From Myxococcales bacterium (GTDB taxonomy: Bacteria; Myxococcota_A; Polyangia; Polyangiales; Ga0077539): DNA of 64,000 bases. The position numbers and the translations under genes were made by a program. The notes below the pieces were generated by a model that worked only from the letters and a program-made list of their open reading frames with translations, was not told the DNA's origin and made no database searches. Numbering within the stretch: the first letter of the stretch is position 1; the number at the start of each line of letters is the position of its first letter. Location of the stretch: NCBI GenBank assembly GCA_013298625.1, contig JAAFIF010000021.1:1-64000 (forward strand), in the 5' to 3' direction. Below are positions 1-8,187 of the stretch, piece after piece.

Positions 1-67
1 GTTAAGCTCCCCAGCGCCGATGGTACTGCACAGGCAACTGTGTGGGAGAGTAGGACGCCGCCGGGGT
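1..67 (+). rRNA. rrf: 5S ribosomal RNA, 3' part
   Basis: The first 67 bases match the second half of bacterial 5S rRNA: the AGCGCCGATGGTA segment, the GGGAGAGTAGGACGCCGCC loop-E/helix IV region, and the GC-rich 3' strand that pairs with the missing 5' end. The 5' half lies outside the window. The exact 3' end is uncertain by a few bases. A strong terminator follows at once, so this is the end of an rRNA operon. Confidence 0.93.
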
Positions 68-82
68 TTATACCCCCAAATA

Positions 83-118
83 GCCCGTGAATCGCAAGGT
101 TCACGGGCCGTTTGCTTT
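83..118 (+). terminator. Rho-independent terminator of the rRNA operon
   Basis: A perfect 9-bp stem (GCCCGTGAA at 83-91 with TTCACGGGC at 100-108) closes an 8-nt loop and is followed by a T-rich tract (111-119). It sits 15 nt after the 5S rRNA end, as expected for an rRNA operon terminator. Confidence 0.9.
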
Positions 119-119
119 T

Positions 120-376
120 CTCCCGCCGTGATTTCTCCTTCACGCGCCTGGCCCGCTCTGCCTCTGCGCTCTCTCGCGCGTTGTGCTTCGCGGACGTGAG
201 CTGTCGACGACTGTGCTCATCCGGCTCGGTCGAACACCCACTCGCGACTCGACCGCGCTCCGCGCGGCCGAGCGCGACCGGGCTCGAAGAGGCTTCGGGG
301 TGGTGCGTTGACGGCGTTCGCGCGAAGTGCGCCCTCGACAGGGGGCTCGTCGTGGTGCACCAACGAACACACTGCG
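120..376. other. Gap between the rRNA terminator and the helicase gene
   Basis: No gene is supported here. Short frames exist but lack family similarity and start signals. The stretch presumably carries the helicase promoter, but I cannot point to convincing -35/-10 boxes. Confidence 0.5.
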
Positions 377-2983
377 ATGAGCGAACGTGAGCGTGTGGGG
401 AGATCCGCGGGAGCAGAGGTTCCTCCGTTGCTTCGGCATTTGCCGCGGCGAGGAGCCAGCCCCGACGAAGTGCTCGACGCCTTCTTGTCGTTCGTCAACG
501 AGCAGGGCATCAAGCCGTACCCTGCGCAAGAAGAGGCGATCCTCGAGCTCGCGACGGGAAAAAACGTCGTGCTCAACACCCCCACGGGCTCGGGCAAGAC
601 GCTCGTCGCGACGGCCACGCACTTCAAGGCGCTCGCCGAAGGAAAGCGCAGCTACTACACGAGCCCCATCAAGGCGCTCGCGAGCGAGAAGTTCTTCGCC
701 CTCTGCAAAGAGTTCGGCGCCGAGAACGTCGGGATGGTGACCGGCGACGCGTCGATCAACCGCGACGCGCCGATCATTTGCTGCACGGCCGAGGTGCTCG
801 CCAACCTCGCGCTGCGCGAGGGAAAGCGCGCAGCCGTCGATTTCTGCGTGATCGACGAGTTTCACTACTACTCCGATCGCGAGCGGGGGGTGGCTTGGGA
901 GATTCCGCTGCTGACCCTCCCGCAGGCGACGTTTGTCCTGATGTCGGCCACGATCGGCAACCCCGAGTACTTCGTCGAGCGGCTCACGCGGCTCACCGGG
1001 CGCGCGACGGCGTTGGTGAAGAGCGAGCAGCGGCCCGTTCCGCTCGAGTGGACGTACAGCGAGACGATGCAGACCGAGGTCATCGAAGACCTGGTGAAGA
1101 CCGGAAAATCCCCGGTGTACATCGTTCACTTCACGCAGCGGGCCGCGGCCGAAGCCGCGCAGTCCCTGATGAGCATGGACTTCTGCACCAAGGACGAGAA
1201 GCGGATCATCCACGAGGCCACCGAGGCCGTCCGCTTCGACTCTCCCTACGGAAAGGACGTGCAGAAGTACGTCCGCCACGGGATCGGCCTGCACCACGCG
1301 GGGCTCCTGCCCAAGTACAGGCTCTTGATGGAGAAGCTCGCCCAGAAGGGCTTGCTCAAAGTGATCTGCGGGACGGACACGCTCGGGGTGGGCGTGAACG
1401 TTCCGATCAGGACCGTGCTGTTTACGCAGCTGTTCAAGTTCGACGGCGCCAAGACGGGGCTGCTCAGCGTTCGGGACTTTCGGCAGATCGCCGGTCGCGC
1501 TGGGCGAAAGGGCTTCGACAACGTCGGGTACGTCGTCGTGCAAGCGCCCGAACACGTGATCGAGAACCTCAAGCTCGAGGCCAAGGCCGCCGGCGACCCG
1601 GGCAAGCTGCGCAAGATCGTCCGGAGAAAGCCGCCCGAAAACGGCTTCGTTCACTACGACCGCGGGACGTACGACCGCATGCGCGCCAAAGAGCCCGAGC
1701 CGCTCGTCTCGCAGTTTCGCGTCTCGCACGCGATGCTGATCCACTTGATCGAAGGCCAGATCGACACCCGTCGCGGCGGCTACGGAAAGCTCATGCAGCT
1801 CATCGACGCCTCCGCCCTCGAAGCCCGCCAGAAGAAGCAAGAGCGCGCGACGGCCAAGACCCTGTTTCGCTCGCTGCGCGACGCGAAGATCATCGAGCTG
1901 TGGTCGACCGAAGGGCGCAAGGGACAGCGCGTTCGCGTCTCGATGGACCTGCAGCAAGAGTTCGCGATGAACCAGCCGCTCGCCCTGTGGCTGGTCGAGA
2001 CCGTCGCGAAGCTCGAGCGAGAGAGCGAGTCGTATCCGCTCGACGTGCTCACGCTGGTCGAGAGCATCTGCGAGAACCCCGAGGTCGTGCTCAACAAGCA
2101 GCTCGACGTGATGAAGAAGGCCAAGCTCGAAGAGCTCAGGGCGCAGGGCGTCGAGTTCGAAGAGCGCGTCGCGCAGCTCGACAAGATGGAGTACCCGAAG
2201 CCCCTGCGCGAGTTCGTCTACGAGACCTTCAACGAGTGGAAGAAGATCCACCCGTGGGTCGGCGAAGAGAACGTGCGGCCGAAGTCCGTCGCGAGAGAGA
2301 TGTTCGAGCGGTACGCGAGCTTCGATGAGTACGTGCGCGAGTACGGGCTGCAGCGCAGCGAGGGCGTGCTGCTGCGGTACTTGAGCGACGCGTACAAGGT
2401 GTTGATGCAGACCGTCCCCGAGGGCGCGAAGGACGACGCGGTGATCGACGTCGCTGCGTTTCTGCGGGCGGTGATCCGTCGCGTGGACTCGAGCCTGGTG
2501 GACGAGTGGGAGAGCTTGCAGAGCGCGCCCGGCACGCAAGAGGCGGCCAAGGCGCTCGCTGAAGATCCCCGCGCGATCGAGCGCGAGCGCGAGCGGCAAG
2601 AGCACGAGGCGCTGCGCGCGCTGGCGGCGAGGGTGCGCGCGGAGATGCATCTGTTCTTGGGCGCCCTCGCGGCGAAGGCCTACGACGAGGCGCTCACCTA
2701 CGTGCGCGCTGGGGACGATGGCCCGTGGACGGCGGCTGAGCTCGAAGCGGCGATGGTGGACTACTGGGAGGAGTTCGATCGGATTCGCACGGATCGACCG
2801 GGCCGCGACCCGAAGCTGACGGTGCTCTCGCCGGACGGCGTGGGGCGGTGGCGCGTGCGGCAGATCGTCCCCGATCCGATGGGAGACGGGCTGTTTTTTG
2901 TGGAGGGCAGCGTCGAGCGATCGGCGATGAGCGCCGCGAAGGACGAGCCGATCGTCGCGTTGAATCGCATCGCAACCGTGTGA
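377..2983 (+). CDS. DEAD/DEAH-box RNA helicase, DUF3516 type
   Basis: This 868-residue superfamily 2 helicase should unwind RNA using ATP. Visible motifs are Walker A TPTGSGKT (68-75), a DEFH box in VIDEFHYYSDRER (about 160-163), motif III SAT (190-192) and motif VI QIAGRAGRKG (about 370-378). The DEFHYY signature and the long C-terminal part (about 400-868) resemble the Ski2/Mtr4-like bacterial family carrying DUF3516; that assignment is from memory. An in-frame ATG at 308 would add 23 low-quality residues, so ATG 377 (MSERERVG) is chosen. It is the first gene after the rRNA operon, hinting at rRNA or mRNA processing, but this is inference. Confidence 0.9.
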   Translation: MSERERVGRSAGAEVPPLLRHLPRRGASPDEVLDAFLSFVNEQGIKPYPAQEEAILELATGKNVVLNTPTGSGKTLVATATHFKALAEGKRSYYTSPIKALASEKFFALCKEFGAENVGMVTGDASINRDAPIICCTAEVLANLALREGKRAAVDFCVIDEFHYYSDRERGVAWEIPLLTLPQATFVLMSATIGNPEYFVERLTRLTGRATALVKSEQRPVPLEWTYSETMQTEVIEDLVKTGKSPVYIVHFTQRAAAEAAQSLMSMDFCTKDEKRIIHEATEAVRFDSPYGKDVQKYVRHGIGLHHAGLLPKYRLLMEKLAQKGLLKVICGTDTLGVGVNVPIRTVLFTQLFKFDGAKTGLLSVRDFRQIAGRAGRKGFDNVGYVVVQAPEHVIENLKLEAKAAGDPGKLRKIVRRKPPENGFVHYDRGTYDRMRAKEPEPLVSQFRVSHAMLIHLIEGQIDTRRGGYGKLMQLIDASALEARQKKQERATAKTLFRSLRDAKIIELWSTEGRKGQRVRVSMDLQQEFAMNQPLALWLVETVAKLERESESYPLDVLTLVESICENPEVVLNKQLDVMKKAKLEELRAQGVEFEERVAQLDKMEYPKPLREFVYETFNEWKKIHPWVGEENVRPKSVAREMFERYASFDEYVREYGLQRSEGVLLRYLSDAYKVLMQTVPEGAKDDAVIDVAAFLRAVIRRVDSSLVDEWESLQSAPGTQEAAKALAEDPRAIERERERQEHEALRALAARVRAEMHLFLGALAAKAYDEALTYVRAGDDGPWTAAELEAAMVDYWEEFDRIRTDRPGRDPKLTVLSPDGVGRWRVRQIVPDPMGDGLFFVEGSVERSAMSAAKDEPIVALNRIATV

Positions 2984-3054
2984 CAGAGTATGTCATCATG
3001 ATGTTGGAGCTCCGGGCTCTTCGTGCGTAGATACGGGCACAGGAGCACAGAGCG

Positions 3055-3264
3055 ATGCGCGTGAAATTGGTGCAAAGACAGCGGGGAAACGAGTCGGTCG
3101 CGGCCGTGGTGAGCGAGCGCTCGAGCACGGTCCTGTACGCGTGCGTCGGGCCCGACGCGGGGGGCGTGCTGCTCGCGGCGGTCTCGTGGTGCAACGAGCA
3201 GCGGTACACGATCGTCACCCCGGACGCGCCGGCGGCGCGCGCGAAGCGTCAGCGCGCGGCGTGA
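3055..3264 (+). CDS. Small hypothetical protein (69 aa)
   Basis: A short gene with an AGGAG-like ribosome site about 9 nt before the ATG. The product has a plausible beta-rich core (residues 12-55, including VAAVVSERSSTVLYACVG) and a basic Arg/Lys/Ala tail. I recognise no domain. It lies between the helicase and an unknown protein on the same strand and may be cotranscribed with them. The alternative is that it is a chance frame in GC-rich DNA; the ribosome site and the lack of a better overlapping frame favour a real gene. Confidence 0.5.
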   Translation: MRVKLVQRQRGNESVAAVVSERSSTVLYACVGPDAGGVLLAAVSWCNEQRYTIVTPDAPAARAKRQRAA

Positions 3265-3334
3265 GCGACGGAGCTTTCGTGACGGCGGGGTTTTCGAGCG
3301 GGGCGAAGCCGCGGTACACGGCGACGGGTCAGTG

Positions 3335-4501
3335 ATGAGTGTCTCGAGCGGTGTAGTGGTCTCGCTTCGCGCCGACGGCGCAAGCGTCGCGGCGCGCGCG
3401 CGGTGCGGAGCGTGTCGGATCGAGCACGATGCATCGATCGAGAGCGAGCACATCGTGGGCTACCTCGGGGGCGACCCCGCGCGGGACGGGCAAGCGCGGG
3501 CGGTGCTCACGCGGATGGCGCTCAGCGCGCTGCGCGCGAAGGGGTGCTCGCACGCGATGCACGACCGGGCTGCGATGGCGGACTGCGCGTTGCGTCCCGA
3601 TCGCGCGAAGCTTCCGGCGGTGCTCGCGGCGCTCTTCGACGTGGGCGAGCGCGGGATGCGCGAGCTGCTGACGGTCTCGGCGCTCTCGGCGCAGTGGTCC
3701 GACGATTCGCTGACGTTGCGGTGGAAGTCCGGCGCTGCGCCAGAGATCGAACAGACGAGCCGATGCTCGGTGAGCGGCAAGCGCGCGGAGATGAGCGTGA
3801 CGATCGCCGTCGACGAAGCGTGGGAGATGCTCTCTGCGCGCGGGTTCGTCTCGGACGAGTGGTTGGCGTCGGAGTCGCGAGGGTTTCGCACGCACATCGA
3901 GCAGGGGATTTCGCCCACAGAGTTGCCTGCGAACGTGCGGCGTTGGCGCGCAGCGACGGTGCCGAAGGCGTCGGCGCGCGGGGCCGATCCGTGCTCGCCC
4001 GCTCCGACGTCGCTGCGGGCGTGCGTGACGATGGCGTCGGACGCAGCGGGCGCGGTGGCGACGGAGGTGTTGGTGCGCGAGGCGCTCGAGCGGCTCGAGC
4101 CGTGGGGCGCGAGCAGAGTGCGTCGGCTGTCGTGGCGCGTGGTGGACGCGTCTCGATGGCGCACGGTGCGGCAGAGCTATTGGACCGAGTCGCTTCGGGT
4201 GACGATCGCGTCCGTGCTGAAGGCTCGGCAGTTCGAGCTGCCGCATGGCTACGGGCCGACGGATCCGCCGCCGCCGCCGGCGTGGTGGTCGCTCGCTGCG
4301 GCGGAGAGCGCGTTGGCGCGGCTGTGGGACGAGCTGCGCGTGGCGGGCGTGGCGCGCGCGGACGGGATCGACGCGGCGAGGCTGCGGGATTTTCGTACGC
4401 TGCTGAATCCGTACGAGCCGTTGTTGGCGATCTGGTCGACGGGGTTCGTGCTCGACGAGCTGATGCCGGACGAAGCGGTGATCGTCGCGGCGCAGTGGTG
4501 A
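3335..4501 (+). CDS. Hypothetical protein (388 aa)
   Basis: No family recognised. The N-terminal third has a possible metal-binding Cys pair (RCGAC, about residues 24-28). The C-terminal third has a Pro-rich loop (DPPPPPAWW) and then a helical end with NPYEPLLAIWSTGFVLDEL. No signal peptide or membrane span is seen, so it is probably cytoplasmic. A GTG at 3332 sits next to the ATG at 3335; either could be used. Composition is like its neighbours. It may form a loose operon with the genes on both sides (gaps about 70 nt). Confidence 0.75.
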   Translation: MSVSSGVVVSLRADGASVAARARCGACRIEHDASIESEHIVGYLGGDPARDGQARAVLTRMALSALRAKGCSHAMHDRAAMADCALRPDRAKLPAVLAALFDVGERGMRELLTVSALSAQWSDDSLTLRWKSGAAPEIEQTSRCSVSGKRAEMSVTIAVDEAWEMLSARGFVSDEWLASESRGFRTHIEQGISPTELPANVRRWRAATVPKASARGADPCSPAPTSLRACVTMASDAAGAVATEVLVREALERLEPWGASRVRRLSWRVVDASRWRTVRQSYWTESLRVTIASVLKARQFELPHGYGPTDPPPPPAWWSLAAAESALARLWDELRVAGVARADGIDAARLRDFRTLLNPYEPLLAIWSTGFVLDELMPDEAVIVAAQW

Positions 4502-4572
4502 GCGCGGCGCGCGGGTGAGCGGCGATTCATTCCGTGAACGGCGCGGCGCGAGGTGCGAGTAGAATCCGCGCG

Positions 4573-6327
4573 ATGATGCTGTACGTCCACGATTCGCAGG
4601 GGCAACAGCGGGGGCCGTTCGACGCGGCGACGGTCCTGGCGATGCTTCAGCGCGGCGAGATCGACGATCGCGCGCTCTGCTGCGCGTCGGGCGACTCGCA
4701 GTGGGTCAACGTTCGAGAGCACCCTGCGGTGGCCGCGATCGCGACGCAGCCGGTGGGCGCGGACGCTGCGCAGGGGCCGCGCGCGAGCTGGGGCGCGCCT
4801 GCGACGCCGTGGAGCGTGGGCGGGGGCGCGAGCGGAAGCACGTGGGGGCCGAGCAACAGCATTCCGCCGAACGCGGGCTTCGGCGCGGCGGCGGGCAGCG
4901 GGCCAGCGGTGAGCGCTGCGAATGGAGCGGTGGTGAGCGCGGGCCCGTCGATGGGCGCGCCGGTGGCGACGGAGGACGAAGCAGACGAGGACGCGGCGCT
5001 GGGGATTCCGGTGGAGGTGACGAGGCCGCCGTCGGTGGTTCCGCAGGCGATGGCGAGCGGGGCGCCGTCGATGGCCGCGCCCGTCACGAGCGCGAGCGAT
5101 GGAGCGCTGCAGGGCGCGCGGTTCATGTCCGGCGCCGGCGCGACGACGCCCGAGCAGATCGAAGCGCGCCGCGCAGAGCGCGCCCGCGAGGGAAAATCCC
5201 GCACGAACCTCGTCGTCGCCACGATGCTCGGCGCGGGCGTCCTGCTGCTCGGCGGCCTCGCGTACGTGGGCTTCTCTCGTCGCACCGCGGCGCGCGCCGA
5301 GCTCGCGCGGGCGAGCGTGGCGCAAGGGCAGGTCGTGCGCAGCGAACTGCGAGAGAGCTCCGTCGTGGTCGAGGTCTCGTTGGCTCCAGGCACGACAATG
5401 CGCGGGTCGCTCGAGCCCGCGGTGCGCTGCGAGCGCGCGGCGCAACAACCCGCGCAGAGCCCGGGCGCGCACGGCGAGCGGCACGAGCGTTGGAGCTGCG
5501 ACGTGAGCAGCGCGCCGTTCGGCGAGGTGCAACGGCTGCGGCTCGGGCTCGCGTCGGACTACGGGACGAGCGAGATTTCTGCGACGTATACGCGGCCCGT
5601 GAGCATCGACGTGCAGCGCGATCCAGCGACGGGCGCGAGCGCGATCCAGTGCCGCGGCGTCGCGTGCTCGGGGACGTTCGACGCGCGGACGGGGTTGGTG
5701 CTCACGGTTCCTGCGCGCTCGACGGTGTGGCTCGGCGGCGAGCAGCGCGAGGCGACGCAAGAGGGGCCGATGCGCGTGGCGTTGCGTTGGGACGCGCTCT
5801 TCGCCAACACGCCGACGACGCAGGTGTTCGCGCGGGACGGAGTGATCCCAGTCGAGCTCAGGGTGAGCGCGCGCGGGGCGCCGACGCTCACGACGCGGCT
5901 CGAAGTACCAGCGCGCGTCGCGCGGGACGAGCTGTTTCGCGTGTGGCGCGCGGGGCAGCCTGCGTTGCTGCCAGGCGAAGCGGCGACGGGCGCGGGGCGC
6001 AGGACGCTCGTCGCGCAGAACGGCGAGGCCTTCGGCGCGCCTCGACAGCTGCGCGACGTGGATTTGATCGCGTATTATCGCGAGCAGCCGCAGAGCAAAG
6101 CGTGTCGCTACACGATCGCGCCGAGAGAGCGTCGCACGATCACGCTGCGTCGCGTCGACGCCGTGCTCTCGGTGTTCGAGCGACGTACGGCGCGCGCCGT
6201 GGGGACGCGGCGGTTCAACGCGCAGTGGGCCGAGTGCCCCGCGGAGTTCAGCGAGGCCGAGGTCGCCGCGACGCGGTTCGACGACGATGCGGTGCGGCGC
6301 TGGCTGGGCGCGTTCGTCGGCGGCTGA
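4573..6327 (+). CDS. GYF_2-domain single-pass membrane protein
   Basis: A 584-residue protein. Residues 2-50 form a GYF_2 domain (VHDSQGQQRGPFDAATVLAML ... W), a fold usually linked to binding Pro-rich peptides. A Gly/Ala/Ser/Pro-rich linker (about 60-185) leads to a basic stretch and one membrane helix (about 212-235, LVVATMLGAGVLLLGGLAYVGF). The remaining 350 residues are beta-rich with several Cys pairs and should lie on the other side of the membrane. The N-terminus is therefore probably cytoplasmic. Two adjacent ATGs (4573, 4576) are possible starts. The partner is unknown; the preceding gene's Pro-rich loop is only a suggestive candidate. Confidence 0.8.
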   Translation: MMLYVHDSQGQQRGPFDAATVLAMLQRGEIDDRALCCASGDSQWVNVREHPAVAAIATQPVGADAAQGPRASWGAPATPWSVGGGASGSTWGPSNSIPPNAGFGAAAGSGPAVSAANGAVVSAGPSMGAPVATEDEADEDAALGIPVEVTRPPSVVPQAMASGAPSMAAPVTSASDGALQGARFMSGAGATTPEQIEARRAERAREGKSRTNLVVATMLGAGVLLLGGLAYVGFSRRTAARAELARASVAQGQVVRSELRESSVVVEVSLAPGTTMRGSLEPAVRCERAAQQPAQSPGAHGERHERWSCDVSSAPFGEVQRLRLGLASDYGTSEISATYTRPVSIDVQRDPATGASAIQCRGVACSGTFDARTGLVLTVPARSTVWLGGEQREATQEGPMRVALRWDALFANTPTTQVFARDGVIPVELRVSARGAPTLTTRLEVPARVARDELFRVWRAGQPALLPGEAATGAGRRTLVAQNGEAFGAPRQLRDVDLIAYYREQPQSKACRYTIAPRERRTITLRRVDAVLSVFERRTARAVGTRRFNAQWAECPAEFSEAEVAATRFDDDAVRRWLGAFVGG

Positions 6328-6340
6328 GCGCACAACGGCG

Positions 6341-6449
6341 CTAAACCACTACCGCGCCGGGGTTCGTAGTTCTCCCGGTGCGCGGCAGTGGTTTGACTTG
6401 ATTTCTACGGTCTTTCCAACACCTGATCCGCTCCGCGTGTCTTCGACGC
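6341..6449. repeat. Dispersed hairpin repeat, copy 1
   Basis: About 108 bp also found at 63893-64000, near-identical over the first 76 bp (about 72 of 76 by eye). It contains a large inverted repeat: AAACCACTACCGCGC at 6343-6357 pairs with GCGCGGCAGTGGTTT at 6380-6394 with one mismatch, extended inward by CGGG/CCCG. It lies between two same-strand genes and encodes no protein. It resembles REP/MITE-type intergenic elements. Confidence 0.8.
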
Positions 6450-6490
6450 CCGTCGCGGGCGCGGTATAGCATCGCGCGGAGGTGAGCTCG

Positions 6491-7315
6491 ATGCGTTTGG
6501 TGGTCGCGACGGTGTCTCTCGCTTGGGTGTGCGTGGTGGGCTGTGGCGAGCGCGCCGCACAGCCGGTCGCCGAGCAGATCGCGCCGAGCGCAGGGGGAGA
6601 GGTCGCGCAGGCGCCCGCGGCGCGCGTCGAGGCCGCGCAGCGGCGCGCAGAGGGCTCGGAGGTCGAGCGAGCGCTGGCGATCGCGAAGAGCGACGCGCGG
6701 CGCGCAGCGCGCTTGCTGCACGCGGCGGCGCGGCTCGAAGAGCGCGTCGGGGCTGCGTGGGCTGGGCACGAGCGGGAGGCGCTCGAGGCGCAGCGGGCGT
6801 ACGCGGCGATCGTCGACGATCACCCGAGCTCGGAGCTGGTGGCCGAGGCGCTGTTTCGGTCGGCGCGATTGTTCATGGGATCGCGACAGGCCGCGGAGTC
6901 GCGTCGGAGGTATTTGCTGTTGATTCAGCGGTTTCCGCGCAGCGAGCTGGTGCCGTTCGCGTTCTTGTCGTTCGGCGAGTACTTCATGGAGCAGGCGGAC
7001 TATGCATCGGCGCGGCAGTTCTACGACCGCGTCGAGGACGGTGAGCGGCCAGAGGACCTCGTCGGATACGTTCGGTATCAGCTGGCGCGCGCGTACGTGG
7101 GCGAGGGCGATTGCCAGCACGCGGTGGAGTACTTACGCCGGGTGACCTCCGCGCCGAGCGGCGTCGCCGAGGACGTGATGCGCGCTGTGCAAAGCGAGAG
7201 CGCGGCGCTCAGCGGGTGCGCCAACGGTGCCGGGCAGCTTCGTCCTGCGGAGGCCGTCGCGCCGCCGCCGCCGGTGCGGACGGCGGAAGCGCTCGAGGCG
7301 CTGCTCGGCCAATAG
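6491..7315 (+). CDS. TPR-repeat lipoprotein (YbgF/BamD-like arrangement)
   Basis: A 274-residue lipoprotein: the signal peptide ends in VCVVGC with lipidated Cys18. An Ala/Glu/Arg-rich helical, possibly coiled-coil, region (about 35-95) precedes TPR-like repeats (about 100-225: YAAIVDDHPSSELVAEALF, YLLLIQRFPRSELVPFAF). This order resembles periplasmic adaptors such as CpoB/YbgF or BamD-type proteins, but orthology is not established. The ATG at 6491 is preceded by GGAGGTGAG, which also makes an upstream GTG (6482) less likely. The hairpin repeat is in its upstream region. Confidence 0.8.
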   Translation: MRLVVATVSLAWVCVVGCGERAAQPVAEQIAPSAGGEVAQAPAARVEAAQRRAEGSEVERALAIAKSDARRAARLLHAAARLEERVGAAWAGHEREALEAQRAYAAIVDDHPSSELVAEALFRSARLFMGSRQAAESRRRYLLLIQRFPRSELVPFAFLSFGEYFMEQADYASARQFYDRVEDGERPEDLVGYVRYQLARAYVGEGDCQHAVEYLRRVTSAPSGVAEDVMRAVQSESAALSGCANGAGQLRPAEAVAPPPPVRTAEALEALLGQ

Positions 7316-7339
7316 TCACAATCGACTGGAAAATATCCC

Positions 7340-8170
7340 ATGGAATCGCTCGAAGATCGGATGAAAGCGCACGAGGGGGTCGAGGCGGGGCGCAGGCTGG
7401 AGACGCAGCTGCCCGCGGTGGCGCGGGTGGACGGGCGGAGCTTCAGCGCGTTTACGCGGTCCCTCGCGAAGCCCTTCGATCCGAGGCTCTCGCGCTTGAT
7501 GATCGAGACTGCGCGGCACCTCTTGCGAGAGAGCGGCGCGTGCATCGCGTACACGCAGTCCGACGAGATCACGCTGGTGTACTTCGAAGACGACCCGAAG
7601 ACGCAGCGCTGGTTCGGCTCGCGCGTGCAGAAGATGTGCTCGCAGCTCGCGGCGCAGGCGACGGCGGCGTTCAATCACTTGCTGCCCGAGGCGCTGCCAG
7701 AGAAGTTCGCGACGCGCTCGCTCGCCAACCTGCCGACGTTCGACGCGCGCGTGTGGAGCGTCCCGTCGCTGGCCGAAGCGACCAACGTGCTGGTGTGGCG
7801 AGAGCAGGACGCGACGCGCAACAGCGTCGAGATGGCGGCGCGCAGCGAGTTTTCTCAAGGCCAGCTGCACGAGAAGAGCCAGCGCGAGATGCTCGCGATG
7901 CTGCGCGACGTCGGCGTCGTGTGGGACGACTATCCTGCGTACTTCCAGCGCGGGACGTACCTGCAGCGTCGGGTGACGAAGCGTCGGTTCACCGCGGACG
8001 AGCTCGCGGAGCTCCCGCCGAAGCACGCGGCGCGCAGCAATCCCGCGCTCGAGGTCGAGCGCGCGGACGTGGTCGAGCTGACGATGCCGCCACTCGCGAC
8101 CGTGCAAAACCGCGAGGGCGTGGTGTTTCGCGGAGAGGTTCCGCTACCGCAGCGGCCACCGGTCGAGTGA
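7340..8170 (+). CDS. Thg1-like 3'-5' nucleotidyltransferase (tRNA repair polymerase)
   Basis: A 276-residue protein clearly of the tRNA-His guanylyltransferase (Thg1) superfamily, which adds nucleotides to RNA 5' ends in the 3'-5' direction. Seen: RVDGRSFSAFT (29-39) with Asp31, YTQSDEITLV (71-80) with Asp75 and Glu76, the usual two-metal carboxylates, and WREQDATRNSVEM further on. Bacterial and archaeal Thg1-like proteins, including one from Myxococcus, are reported to repair 5'-truncated tRNAs, because G-1 of bacterial tRNA-His is normally encoded in the gene. The start lies 24 nt after the previous stop, so it is probably cotranscribed with the TPR lipoprotein. Confidence 0.93.
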   Translation: MESLEDRMKAHEGVEAGRRLETQLPAVARVDGRSFSAFTRSLAKPFDPRLSRLMIETARHLLRESGACIAYTQSDEITLVYFEDDPKTQRWFGSRVQKMCSQLAAQATAAFNHLLPEALPEKFATRSLANLPTFDARVWSVPSLAEATNVLVWREQDATRNSVEMAARSEFSQGQLHEKSQREMLAMLRDVGVVWDDYPAYFQRGTYLQRRVTKRRFTADELAELPPKHAARSNPALEVERADVVELTMPPLATVQNREGVVFRGEVPLPQRPPVE

Positions 8171-8187
8171 GCGCGGAGGGGGGAGCT

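Noticed and set aside
140-2650. 836-codon minus-strand open frame opposite the helicase gene
   Set aside because: Antisense to a well-supported helicase; Arg/Leu/His-rich composition typical of shadow frames in GC-rich DNA.
4249-6333. 694-codon minus-strand frame opposite the GYF_2 gene
   Set aside because: Shadow of the GYF_2 gene; low-complexity Arg/Ala/His sequence.
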